From Hermatobates lingyangjiaoensis (Eukaryota; Arthropoda; Insecta; Hemiptera; Hermatobatidae): a stretch of DNA of 64,000 nucleotides. The notes under the pieces were generated by a model that ran no database searches, had not been told where the DNA came from, and was given only the letters and a program-made list of their open reading frames with translations. The position numbers and the translations under genes are program-made. Below are positions 1-13,300 of this stretch, piece after piece. Position 1 is the first letter of the stretch. Each line of letters starts with the position of its first letter. The DNA lies in the NCBI GenBank assembly GCA_026182355.1, contig JAPFBL010000376.1, positions 202,001 to 266,000 on the forward strand, in the 5' to 3' direction.

Positions 1-61
1 AAATAAGTTTCCAGATAATCCTATATTGTTGTCACTCAAAATACATTCCTTTGATTTTTCT
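1..61 (-). CDS. Exon 18 (partial): PAN/apple domain continues off window
   Basis: Acceptor CTGTTTCAG is followed by codons for EKSKECILSDNNIGLSGNLF, which matches the R/K-x-C-x-LSD motif of PAN domains and is in phase with exon 17. Runs off the left edge. Confidence 0.8.
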
Positions 62-3000
62 CTGAAACAGCAAGATTCGTTGATAATATCAATACATTAA
101 AAAATATCTAAAAAAATTGTTCGCTAAATTAATCTTTGTTTAAAAATTCAATTTTTATGTATAATTATTACAAGAATTATTTAAAGCTTTTGACTTATAC
201 TTAAACGCAATAAGAACTTTGCTATATATACATTTATATAAATATTAACAACTTTTGGTAGTAGTCCTTCCTTAATATATATATTATTGAACATGTCACT
301 AAACTTAACTGATACCTGTTTCTTCTATGTTTGGATTCATGTTTGGACCTCAAGGGCATCCAGACACCCTTACAGGTAGTAACTCGGACCGCGAGGCCAC
401 TCACCCTACAGGATCAACGACCAGCTTATCTTAAACTTCAAGGAAACAACCCCTACTGCCTTCACATTGCACATATAATAAACCAGAAAAGTCACTCAAG
501 AAGTTATTCATGTCCTGAAGATGAATGTTGTTCATTCGAATATGTCGACTATAGGATATACTTTATTGTGTAAACGAAATAACGAGAGTGTTATTTAGAA
601 AAATTGAGAAGCTTGTTAAGAAACAGGTATCAACTAAGTTTAGTGTTATTTATTAAATTTATAAATACCTAAATTTTTAAATATTTTCTTTACAGATTAT
701 CTAAATAAGTTTAACAATAATTAATATTAATAAAATATTAATAGATAGTAATAGAATTAATTAAATAATAGAAATAATACATGAAGGGTGTATTACTTAA
801 TTATAAGACTTACGAATAGGAAAATGATCTACATTCGAAGGCTGAAGTTTCCAAACATTTTTGAGCGCAGTTTTCAACTTTAGGTTCAACATGTTTTTCA
901 TTTTCGGAACCATAGAGACGTTTATTTGGGAATTTTTGAAAATTTTCTAAACTTCTTTTACAATTTACTTCATCCTCACCTTCGTTACAGTCCTAAAATA
1001 ATGAAATCTTTTTATTCAGTTTAAAAGAAATCAAATCCATGATAACAACAATAATTACTATTGCAATTCAGATTTGAACAAACATAATGTTTTAACAAAG
1101 AAAAATAAAAAAAATATAGCTAAGAAATAAATAAGCGCAGCAACAAACTGTCTTTCAAATTATATAAAATTATTTTAAGAATTAAATATATTTTAGTTAT
1201 TTTTTTCTTTTATGGGGAACGTAAACCAAATGAACGCAAGAAGCAAAAATATACAGAATAAATGCAATGCACACGTTACCTATTTATTAAAACCTAAAAA
1301 AATAAATATTACATTACTAACTGTAGTAACAGCGAAATTGACTGCAGTACAGTAGTTTGGACACTGAATAGAAATGTAAAACCAGTAACTCTAAAAGTAG
1401 ATTGTAATTGACTTTTGGATTACAATTCTCCTGGAGTCGTCACCAAGAACGATTGATACCGGTGGCTTTATCACAACCCTATCATGAACTTTTTAGAAGT
1501 TTGAGGAAAGGAGATGATTTTCTTCCAAGAGTACGTGCCTACAAAGGGAATGTAACACCAACTACTTTCAGATGGATAAACAGGACATATTTTTGGATCC
1601 AAGAGTATTCCAAGAGTATGTACAAAGGGAATGTAACACCAACTACTTTCAGATGGTGTAAACAGGAGATATTTTTGAATCCAAGAGTATTCCAAGAGTA
1701 TGCGCAAAGGGAATGTAACACCAACTACTTTAGGTGGACAAACAGGACATATTTTTGGATCCAAGAGTATGTGCAAAGGGAATGTAACACCAACTACTTT
1801 CAGATGGATAAACAGGACATATTTTTGGATCCAAGAGTATTCCAAGAGTATGTGCAAAGGAAATGTAACACCAACTACTTTCAGGTGGATAAACAGGACA
1901 TATTTTTGGATCCAAGAGTATGTGCAAAGGGAATGTAACACCAACTACTTTCAGATGGATAAACAGGACATATTTTTGGAAAGGAATTATAGCATGCATA
2001 CTTGATGTGACTGATTCTGTGACAACTAATAACTACAGTACAAGCATCCTTCTGATTATGCCCACAGTGAACCATTGAAATGTATTAACAATGTGAATAA
2101 AATAGCTCAAACAGAAGATAAACTTAGCCAGATTTACAACTGAATTTGAAGATAAAGTTATCCATATTTACAGCTCAATCAGAAAAAAAAAAGTTAGCGA
2201 GATTTACAGCTGACTAAGAAGAAAAAATTAGCCAAATTTACAGCTGAATTAGAAGAAAGGTTTAACCATATTACAACTGAATTAGAAGAAAACTTAGACA
2301 AATTTACAGCTGAAACAGAAGATAAACTTAGCCAGATTTACATCTCAAACTGTAAATTAATTGCTTAAACTTCTGGCCTTAGATTTTTCCACACAGAAGG
2401 TGACATTTTTTTTGGCCTATGTCAGGTACTCGATAAAGATTTCTACCCCAAAGATACCTATATATTTTGAGGTGTAGGTTTCTAGTTGACCCTACATCCC
2501 ACGAAAAAGAAAGTAAGAATTAAAAATGATGTTTCACGATTATTAAAAAGAGCATAAACATTGATCAAAATACTTTAGCTCTAAAATTCATGAATTTTGA
2601 TATTAGCGTTTAAAATTTCTATTTAATGGAATAAAAAATATTGTATTTTGAATATTGTATTCACCTCAAGTCCATCGCAAACCCGGTCAGCAGGGAGACA
2701 GTAACCGTCGCTGCAAGTAAATTCAGGGCAATGGCTTTTTAAACGGGCGTTTCCAAATTTTTCTACACCTATAAAAAGACAAATAAATATATTAAAAATA
2801 ATTTGCAGAAATATTTTCAAAATAAACATTTAAAAATAACTTATACACCGTATTTTTATAAAATTATTTCTAAACTGATATTTTTTTTATTATCAGCTTA
2901 TTCAAACCAGAGTAAAATATTTATAAAAAATTTAAAACAGCATTTTGCATCCTCAGCCGTTGTTTTTCGAGATTTTTTTTAAAGCTACTGATAATTATAA

Positions 3001-3673
3001 TACTTTCCTTCTCTTTATTCTATATTTTTTATTCACAAATAAATGTTTTACTTTATTTATTCCAAATGTATAATTTATAATATACGGAAATAAAATATTT
3101 CTAATACACAAAAAATTATATAAAATTATTTATAAATGTAAATATTTTTTAATTTATATTATTTTGTTTTTCATTCTTCATAATTTACTCACAAATTATT
3201 TCTTTATATATTTTCCTTATCTCTCCTCCTTTAAATTCTCATGATTGGTCGTCAGACGGTAGCCCAACGTTCGTATATACAACCAGCGGTTAGTTAGTTT
3301 TTAAGCCATGAACACTCTTTTCTGATGACGAGAGATGTTGAATTTTTAAAGTGAGTCTTTGTGAGTGATATGTTATTCCAACTGGCAAAGTTAAAATGCG
3401 TCTGGCAAAGTTAATTTGGGAATTACCCCAAAATTAAAAAAGAATAATCAGAAAATTAGAGACAGTCAGTAAAAAAGTCCTAAATGCAGAGGCTGCTGCA
3501 TATTTCAATTCAATATATATATGATCAAACCACAATAAGAAATGGGAAAACATAGTTGGGATTTGACTCTGACGAAGACCGCTTGTTACGGTTGAAAGAT
3601 CTTAGTCTTGTTTTCCCATTTCTTATTGTGGTTTGATCATTGATTGTTGTTTCACGTGTTTATGTGAAATCTT

Positions 3674-3726
<53 letters not shown>

Positions 3727-4314
3727 TGTCATTTATGAAAAGATTGGACGTTTCTGTTGTGTTCAGTAATGATGGTAACTTGTTTAACAGACTTGTTAAC
3801 AATAAGCCAAAAAGAAAGGACTGTTGTGTATACAGGATACCATGTACTGACTGTGAAATGTCTTACATTGGACAGACGAGCAAAGGTCTTCTTACAAGGA
3901 TAAAACAGCACAAATACTCAATCAGAAGAGAGGACGAAAAGAGTGCCTTGTTCATTCACATAAGAGACAGTAATCATGTGATTAACTGGGATGAAGCAAA
4001 TGAATTAATATATGTGTCTTCAGAAAGAAGAAGAAATATCGTAGAAAGTGCACTCATAAAGAACTTTTATGAGAAATTAATGAACAATAGCCTAGGACTC
4101 TACAAATTAGATGAAGTTTTGATTAACGGGATAATTAGACAGATGAAGACTTCATCATTAAACACATTCAGGGTTGCCATCAATTCTGGAAATTTCAATC
4201 AGCCAAGTTAGCAAGTATTTATTGTTTTTTTAGTTCACTTGCTCTCCGAAGATGTATTAACGAAAGGCCTTAGAGCATTGTTTTAAAAAATTGTTTTCAT
4301 TGTGGTAAATTAAT

Positions 4315-4366
<52 letters not shown>

Positions 4367-7300
4367 ACAGTAGACGGCAGCTTCCGCATTTACGAATTTT
4401 TTGCTCGTTTTTTCTAGTTTTCTTACTAGTTTTTTCTGGTAGGGAGTGATTTCATGGAGGAGTTGTCCCAGCGACATGAAAGAAATAATTTTGTAGCTTA
4501 ATCAATAATATTATATTTTTATACTTACAAGCTTTCGATTTTCTCGGAAATCATCTTCAGGTATATAGATCAATATCTAACAGATTAAATTCACACAATA
4601 ACAATTTTTCTAAAGGTTAAACAGACATTAAAAGGAATAAAATTTAGAGGTTAATAGAACTAGGTGAACTTTGTGAAAAAACAAAACAAGTCCACTGTGA
4701 CAAGTGTAAGGTTACAACTTGTCATTGATATTGCCTGGGGGTCCTGTCAATGTAGGCTTATTAAGTTTATAAGAACTATCGAAGTTCTTAAACGGCAGCG
4801 GAAGCTGCCGGCTACTTTAATAAAATATGTTTATAAGAGAATCTGCTGCCAATATACACTAATATATATATTTATATATCATGATAAACGAAAAACGGTC
4901 CGGCACATATAACACTTAAAATAAACAGTGACACATAGACTGAAACATAACCAAGATTCACTTTTCAATATTTCGACCGTAATGGCGGTCGAAATATAGA
5001 AAAGTGAGTCTTTTTTATGTTTCAGTCTATGTGTCACTGTTTATTTTAAGTATATATACGAGTATATGGAAAGCGATAGCAGTTAATTTTAAACTTAATT
5101 AATTTTGAACGTTGCTTCAAATATCAAAATCTTAAAAAACAAATAATTTATGAAATACCTTCACCACAAATAGGAATATCACACATTTCTTTTGAGATTA
5201 TAAAATTTTCTTTTTTAAAACACCATGGATGTACTTCAGTACCATCAACATTTCTACAAAAGTTATGCCCAAACAAGTCAGTCCTAAAATAAAATACAAA
5301 AACAAACATCAAATAATAAATAAATGTAATTACTAAAAATTGTATAGGGAAAGTATTATATACTTAAGCTGTTCATCTGAAACTTTGTATCTGAGAGCCT
5401 GTAATACTTCTTTTGAATTCCAAGGCAGACAAGCACTACCACTTCTGGTTACATTAGCTGGTCCATCATAACGGACTCCTTCTCCAATAACGCAACCTAT
5501 AAAGCAAACCAGCTTGAAAGTTGTTAATAAATGTCTAAAAAGATGAATAATTGGTAAATAAAATGTAATATATTTTCACTACTTGATCAGATTCAATTGC
5601 TTTTTCCTTTTATATAAGCAAAGTAGAGTCAATTAGAGAGATTAAGGTTGTTTGTTCAAAGCTGGGGGGGGGGGGGGGGGGGACGACCTAAGGGGTCGCT
5701 GTTATTACCTGGGCCGGGTCTATTTCACCTTGTGTTTCAAATAGTTTTAGACTCCTATGGCTGTTTTCTAACTGAAATTGATATTGGGTTTCATTTTTTG
5801 TATACATATAACTTCAATATTTTTAAGTCTGTGTTGATCTCTTTCTTTTTTAATTTTTCTAGTACCTGTAACAATAATGTCCCTTGTCAATTTGGTCTTG
5901 TGAAATTACTCCATGTGTTTCTTGGGAGCTCCAGACATCAGAAGCATTGTGAGCCTCCTTGACAGAGTCGTTGTTGTTACTCTAATGCATGAATGTTTTC
6001 GGTTTTCACAGTCACCGTAGGTACAAGTACATTCGTACACTCAAAGAAACTAATCTAGTGTAGTCTAGTGTTTTATTAATGTAAATTATATTTTTGTCGT
6101 AAACATTACCTATGTCATCAGCATGTCTTTCACATATGTATGGATGGATGTTAGACATCAATGCACAGTCTTCAGTATCCCAGAAAAAGTATTCAGCATC
6201 ACAAAGACGCGGCTCCTTTGATTGATCAGTTGAAGACTGGCAGGGGAAGTGACGTCTTCCAACCACACACAGAGCTCGACCTGTCTGTGTCTTTGGAACT
6301 ACTCCTTCACTACCCTCCCAACCTAGTCGAAACACAAAAAATATGTATTGAATAAACCTCCCTTTTTCGCTAACAATAATCACTTACAAAAACTGAAATA
6401 AAATCAATTGTCACATCGAACTTCATAATCAATAAATCAATTCTTTACAGATTGTCATTTGCACTGAGAAATATCTGAGTTAACTTCCTATTATTACATA
6501 AAAGGGTGGTCTGGTCGTGAAATTAATGTCTTAATACCACATTAGACGGCTTTTTGATAGGGAGCCTAACGCCCTTCTCCAAAACTATCGGGTTGTCTAA
6601 CCATGAACTTAAATACATAATCTAATGTTGGAAGGATGTCTGGTCGAGAATCGAAAGCCTTAATCAAACGTTAAAGGGCTCTCATATCGGGAGCCAAACG
6701 TCCTTAGCCAACTCGAGCATGCAAGCTACTGGCTTCCCTGGCTCCATGCCTTTACTTTATTACCGGTGTTTATATTACACAAATATTAAATTAAAAAAAA
6801 TTTTGTTACATTTATAGATAATACATTTGTACTACTGTCATCGACTAGCACGCAAGCCACTGGCTACCCTGGCTCCATGCCTTTACTTTATTACCATTGT
6901 TTATATTATTCAAATTTTAAATTCAAAATTTTTTTTGTTACATTTATTTATAATATATTTGTGCTACTGTCAGCGGCGAGCACAATGTCATCGGCAAGCA
7001 GGAAAGCCACTGGCTACCCTGGCTCCAATTTTTGGAATTAAATAATAATTTTCTTTTATTTAACATTATTCTGGTAATAAATAACATATATTATAATTTT
7101 AGGCCTCTATCCCACGGAAAATGGGTAAACAAACAAACAAACAAACTCACGAACATTATATATAGAGATTACAGGGTTGTCTCACTATGAACTTAAATAC
7201 ATAATCCAACGTTGGAAGGATGTTTGGTCGAAAATCGAAAGCCTTAATCAAACGTTAGAGGGCTCTCATTTCGGCAGCCTAACATCCTTATCCAACATTA

Positions 7301-10300
7301 CAGGGTTTTCTGACCATGAACTTAAATACATAATACAATGTTAGAAATTTGTCTAGTCGAGAATCAAAAGTCTTAACCCACCGTTAGAGAGCTGTCCGCT
7401 AATGTACCTACTTAAATGCTCTAATACAACGTTAGAGGATTAACTGGACATGTGTTTAGTGGTCCTCTTTAGGTTTACCATATAATCATGTAACTAATAA
7501 TTGTAGCTAAACCTGAAGAAGAACTTACATGTTCAAAACGCATTATTTTGATATTAAAACAATTTCATTTGGAAACTGTCTTTATAATTCCAATAATTAC
7601 ACAAATTTATTAGAACCGAAATCTTTAAGCTCAGATTTTACTGGCTTGTCACCGATGGCCGCCTCTGAGAGACTGCAGCCAACTACTCACAAAAAAAAAT
7701 AATGTCCTATTCTAAGGGCAACCATACTACCATTAGTTCATACCTGACCCTACTTTCCACCATGTATTTATTTATTTACTTCAACCACAATATGGTTTCT
7801 ATATGCGTTACCATAATATATTACTCTATATAATTTGTAAATAATAATAATAATACAGTGGTACCTCGGGATACGAGTTTAATTCGTTCCGTAACCTTGC
7901 TCGTATGTCAATTTACTCGTATCTCAAAGCAATTTTCCCCATTGAAATCAATTGAAATGTCATTAATCCGTTCCAGCCCCAAAAATACTTACCCCTAATT
8001 GTGATTTTGAATAAGAAAAATGTAATTATTAATGACAAATATTGTATAAGAACCTAATAAAAGAGAATTCAGAGGTGGTTAGAAAAACTGGTTAAAAAAC
8101 TGGTTTTATTAAGTTTACGTACATATGTAATTAGAATTTTGGTTATTTAAATTTAACTTAGACATAACTTGAATGCTACTCTATGCTTAATTTTAGTTAC
8201 TGCTTTTTTCTTCACTGGTCTTTGTCTTTTTCGCAGGATTAAAAAAAAAAACTGTCCAAGGAGGTTTGTTCTTCCTCCCTTTCAGAAAGTTTCATCAAAT
8301 AGATCCGATGCACGACCAGTTGCTACTTTTTCGGGGTGATTCTTTGCCACGAACTGTGAAACTCTCTCTCACATTCCCATAATCTTCCAATTGAATTGAT
8401 CTTCCAATTTTCGAAGGTAAACTGAGAACTGAGTGGGCCGTATGCGGCATCGTAGAAAAAAGAAATGTACATATTTATAAATGACCTGATACTATAATTT
8501 GCTGTTCGTCGTATCTCAAATTTCACTCGTATTTCAAAAACAAAATTTCGCTCATTTGACAGCTCGTATCTCAAATAACTCGTATTTTGGGGCACTCGTA
8601 TCCCGAGGTACCACTGTAATTATAATAAAATTACTCTACATAAAAAAAAAATGTAACAAATAATGCATTCATACCAGGCCACCAATTGTTGTAAGCAAAT
8701 GATTCTTGAGTCCCTTCCCAAATCCACAGAGCATGACCCATAACTGAAACACCAACTCCTGAAGTCATAACACTTTCAGCTGTCCCTTGCCAGAGGAGCC
8801 ATTCACTCAGGAAGTCATTTTCTCCCTGAAAAAAAAAAAAAGAATTTATTTCCTTAATTTCAATAAAGTAAACAACTTAATGTTTCTTAAAAAAATAATT
8901 CTTTACTAAATGGAAATTTAAATTTAACATAAGTTAAACTGTTATAATATAGTAGAACAGCTCATTATAGTCAGAAGCTAATCAAGATAATTTCTGTAAC
9001 TTTCAAAACATAAAGAGAACTAAAACTATTTCTATCAGAATCGATTTGAATTTTTCACTGCTCTGTAAACACCTCTCATGTTGCCTCAGATTACCAGGAC
9101 CAATACTTTGTTACTTTAAAGCCAATTAAGATCTTAGTTTCCCTTTAAGTACTCAAAATTATACAGCCGTTTTCCACATAAATATTAACATTTTGCTTTA
9201 ATGTTACAATAAATTTTAACAACAAATAATTTGAATTAATTACAATACTTATCTATTGGTGTATTCAATAATTGTAAATATTACATCAACAACATAAATA
9301 ATAAATTATAACTTACTTATAAATATCGAATTTATTTTAATTGTTATCAATATTGTATGTGATTTTTATCAAAAATGTATAACTACTTTTGCTGTGGGTA
9401 TAATCAAGTAATATATAGATTTTGCTAATAAACACCCTTTTAAAAATTTTTAGAAACCCTAAATACATATTTAATTTATTTTAGAAAACGTGAAATACAA
9501 ATTAATTAGTACAAGATCAAATATTTAATTATAATAGATGTAATTCATATATGTATTAATTAATTAGAACTCATGAAAAAAATGTAAATATATATGTAGT
9601 ATGTTCTTATTCATATATATTATTCATATAACATGTTTTCTAGAAAAATCTTTAAATATACATATTAGATATCTTTATGAACAAAAGTTTAAAAATCTTA
9701 AGACTAAGATTTTAGTCTATTTTCTGTTTATATATCAAATGAAACGATCATAGGACTTCAGATGAAAAAAAAGTTACCACCTTGCCTCCCTGCGGGATAC
9801 TTCGCCTCCTTATGACTACGATTGTCGAAATATAGAAGTGAGTTATGTTGGTGTTTTTGTACTGGCTTTCGTTATAATTTATATATATCTATGAGTGATC
9901 AAACCACAATATGAAATGTGAAAAAAAAAGACTAAGATCTTTCAACCGTAACAAGCGGTCTACTTTAGAGTGAAAAACCCAATTCATCATCAGAGACAAA
10001 AACCCAACTGTGTTGGGTTTTTGACTCTGACGAAGAACGCTTGTTACGGTTGAAAGATGTTAGTCTTTTTTTTTTTATATCATATTGTGGTTTGATTATT
10101 GACTGTTATTTCACATGTTTATGTGAAATCTTGTATAATCCAATTAACATTTTTAAATTAATAAATTAATAATTATTTGAAAACGATTTCAATCTGTGTA
10201 TATGCGTCTGAAGTAACGCATATAAAGCTGCTAGTGTATCTGCAAGTAACAAATAACCAGGTTTGTTTTTACCTGAGATGTAATATCAACGAGTTTTCCA

Positions 10301-13300
10301 CCTTTTCTTTTACAGTGAGCCAGTGCTTCACCTTGGCTAAATCCAACCATTTCCTCTTTCTGTGTAACTCCATCAACTCTTGGTACAAACAGTGAGTAAC
10401 ATTTTCCTTCATAGAGAGTTTCTCCAAGTTGGCAGGATGAAACACTGTTTCTTAAACAGCGGATCCAAACTGCATCCCTATCAGCATCACAGCTTCCTTA
10501 AAAATATTGTTTTAACTATTAAAAGATCTGTTCAAACATGAGCATTCTGTCGATCAGCTATATTGTATTGTTAAACACATCATTATAATATAAAAAGTGA
10601 GTAACATGAATTGGGGTTTAGGAATAAGTTAAAACGATATACCATAGAACCTAACAGCCGTTAGTAGGTTAAGTTAGGTTGCAGTGGCAGTCCCACAAGG
10701 GAATACACATAGACCAAACATGGGCCCTTTGTGATACTAGATAAGGAAAATTGATTTTAAATTGAGAGTCTTAAATTTTGCTAAACTCAAGTGCTTTTAG
10801 TGTAGGGATCTTTAACGAGTGCCTGACATCCTCCATCCGGTTCCAGATTCATTTCACCTCCCGTGTGAATAAATCGAGAGCCAGAGTATGTATTGAACCC
10901 CGGACCAACCAGTCTAGAGGAGAGCACGTTGCCACAGAGCTAATCTGGCCTCCTACAGCCGTAAGCAACTTTAAGAACTGTTATTTGGTAAAAGCGTTAT
11001 TCCAGCTGATCCTTTCGAACTATAATATATGTTCTTGATTTTTAACTGCCATCAATACAATAAATTTTAAATTACAATAATTAGTTAGTTCAATAAAAGC
11101 AGGGATTGCATCCGGATTCGCTCGGATAGATATGTTTTATAACTTGCAGGGTTAAATCAGTAACACCTAACACAATAAATGTATTGATTTTAATAAGTAA
11201 AAAAAAGTTTGGGTTTTAAATAAAGTGATAGTTTCTTGTTGTCCAAGACCCACAGTTTGGTCTTGAAGTGAATACCCACAGTATGAAAATGAATTTTCAT
11301 CTTTAGCGCTGTTTTAAAGTCAAATGTGTGGCTCATTTATCATTTGGCACAGTGTTTTTTTTAATGGGCAAACCACATAATCGAGTTGATTCTACATTGG
11401 GAATCCTATACTTATATATTCATTATACAAGTTATATTAATTATCAACGCCCCTAGTAGGGCCATGCAGCTATACCACAGGCTGCATTGGCTTCTATCCG
11501 CAGGTTCTTTGAACCAGGGGCAAAAAAGGCCACTGACTTTACCTGTAGCTGAGCAGGTTCAGTAGCACCTTCGGTCCGGAGTTCGATCCGAAACTCTTAA
11601 AATAAGTCGGTACTCTGGGTGGCGGGGGCCCATGGAGGGCTTATCCTCCAGCCCGCCTCAAAGGTGGGAATCGTAGTGGCTGCTGGTAGGGCTCCATGTG
11701 ATTAATTAATTATTATTATTATCATTATTATTATTATTATTATTAATACTTTCATGTATGTATTTTGATTTTTAGAGCCTTTTTTGCAAAAGCCTGTTCT
11801 GGTCACTGGTCAAAGGTTCACACTAGCCAAGGAAATTTTACTTTTTAATACAAGGGACAAGTAAAAGCGCCAGTTTAGCTTGTATACCGCCACGTTAACT
11901 AATTTAGTGAATGAAGTGGTAAAAGGCCTAGATGCCTGTCCACTAATTTGGCATGCACCTTGCTGTGCATGGCTAGCTGACCCTTGACCCTTGGCTGCTC
12001 GTTCTCACCCAAGTTGGGTAGATCCTTGTGGTCGCTGTATGAGAAGCAGTAACTTCTCTGGAGGATACCTGCTAGTATACCGGGGAGCTAGAGACCCCAA
12101 ACTGGACAACTGGTACTTGCTTGGTAGAGGCTCGGGCTTTTGACGGGATCTCAGAATGCGGACGGTTAGATAGCACCTCTCTTCGAGCCCATTTATGTTC
12201 CAGTACAGGTAGAAGTTTGTCAAAGGGAGATCTTAAAGGTTCTTACTTTGTAGTCCAGTCAGGTGGCTTTTAGCCAACCAGAGATTTGTAATCTCTCTCT
12301 ATGAGTTATGCACTTAGGTACTAAAGACTCCTCACAATGACGCCCTGATGGGGTCCAATTAACTACTAATAGCAAGCCCTGGTCCCAGGATTACGGGCAC
12401 TGCCCTCTTAGGAGAGGTGCAACCGGATTCTTAAAAATCCTATGGTAGTCATAAAACTGTAAGGCAGTGTAGGAAGCCTGCTTATTCATTATTAGTTTTG
12501 TCCACCCATGCGAAGACATGAGGTAGTACTAGTAATTTAATAAAACTATTGTAGAAGTTACAAAAAAAAAATCAATATAACTTTTAAAAATAATTACCTC
12601 CTTCCAGCTTGCAATCAAGTATGTTATGCTCATCACCTGTGCATCTCACTTTACTTGTAGCTATTATTGATGATGTAGATTTTCCTCCATCTGCTGGTTT
12701 TCCTTGCCATGACTGTTGTGCACCTCTTGAAGGAAAATGAAATATTAAATAAAATAATATTACTTCAAAAAAAAATTTCACAAAACTTTAATTCAGAATT
12801 GAAAATATTACTGGACTATAAAAAGGCATAAAATTAATCACAATTATTTATACTATTAGCCACAATATTATTTGAAAGACATAGATAATTTTTTTGAAAT
12901 GATATGGACTTTTTCATTGTTATATTGAATATGCTTTAATTTTGAATGTTTTTAAAAAATAATAAACAGAAAAATTCATATCAGTGCATTAGGTTTATTA
13001 ATAATATTAAATTTTCAAATTATTTAAAATTTTTGAAAATCAAACCTGGCATATCCTAAATTATTGCAGACCAGATTTGCCTCTTCCTGTGTCCATTTAT
13101 TTCTTTCATCGCAAACAAGCCCCCAAGAACCAAAAGTGATTTGAATTTCAAGAAAACCTTCGTGCTGTTGAGGCCCACCTCTTAGGCGTAAAACCTGTCT
13201 TTTTAGAGTTGAGGGCGAAGCACTTCTGTTTGTTCTTGATGGTATAACGATTTCTGGCCTGAACACATGACTTTCTTTAGGTGTTGTACTTATAACTGGT

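Larger units (their letters stand above)
3395..4375 (+). mobile_element. Penelope-like element remnant with GIY-YIG endonuclease and hammerhead
   Basis: An N-terminal-type fragment (NAEAAAYFN near 3485) is followed by a family A hammerhead, an (AT)n tract, the GIY-YIG frame 3736-4211 and another hammerhead at 4241-4276, then a second (AT)n tract. The order matches the 3' half of Penelope-like elements. Reverse transcriptase is absent. Confidence 0.75.

Noticed and set aside
331..573. 80-codon open frame on the plus strand
   Set aside because: Overlaps a Penelope-related repeat and a degenerate hammerhead; no family and no splice context.
1408..2005. Long open frames on both strands at 1.4-2.0 kb
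   Set aside because: They come from the 81/69-bp tandem array; peptides are just the repeat read in several frames.
5648..5962. 104-codon frame with a poly-Gly start
   Set aside because: Poly-Gly is the G19 run; the rest has no domain and lies in an intron of the minus-strand gene.
8323..8595. 90-codon frame inside the mariner-type MITE
   Set aside because: Includes the terminal inverted repeat and lacks any transposase motif.
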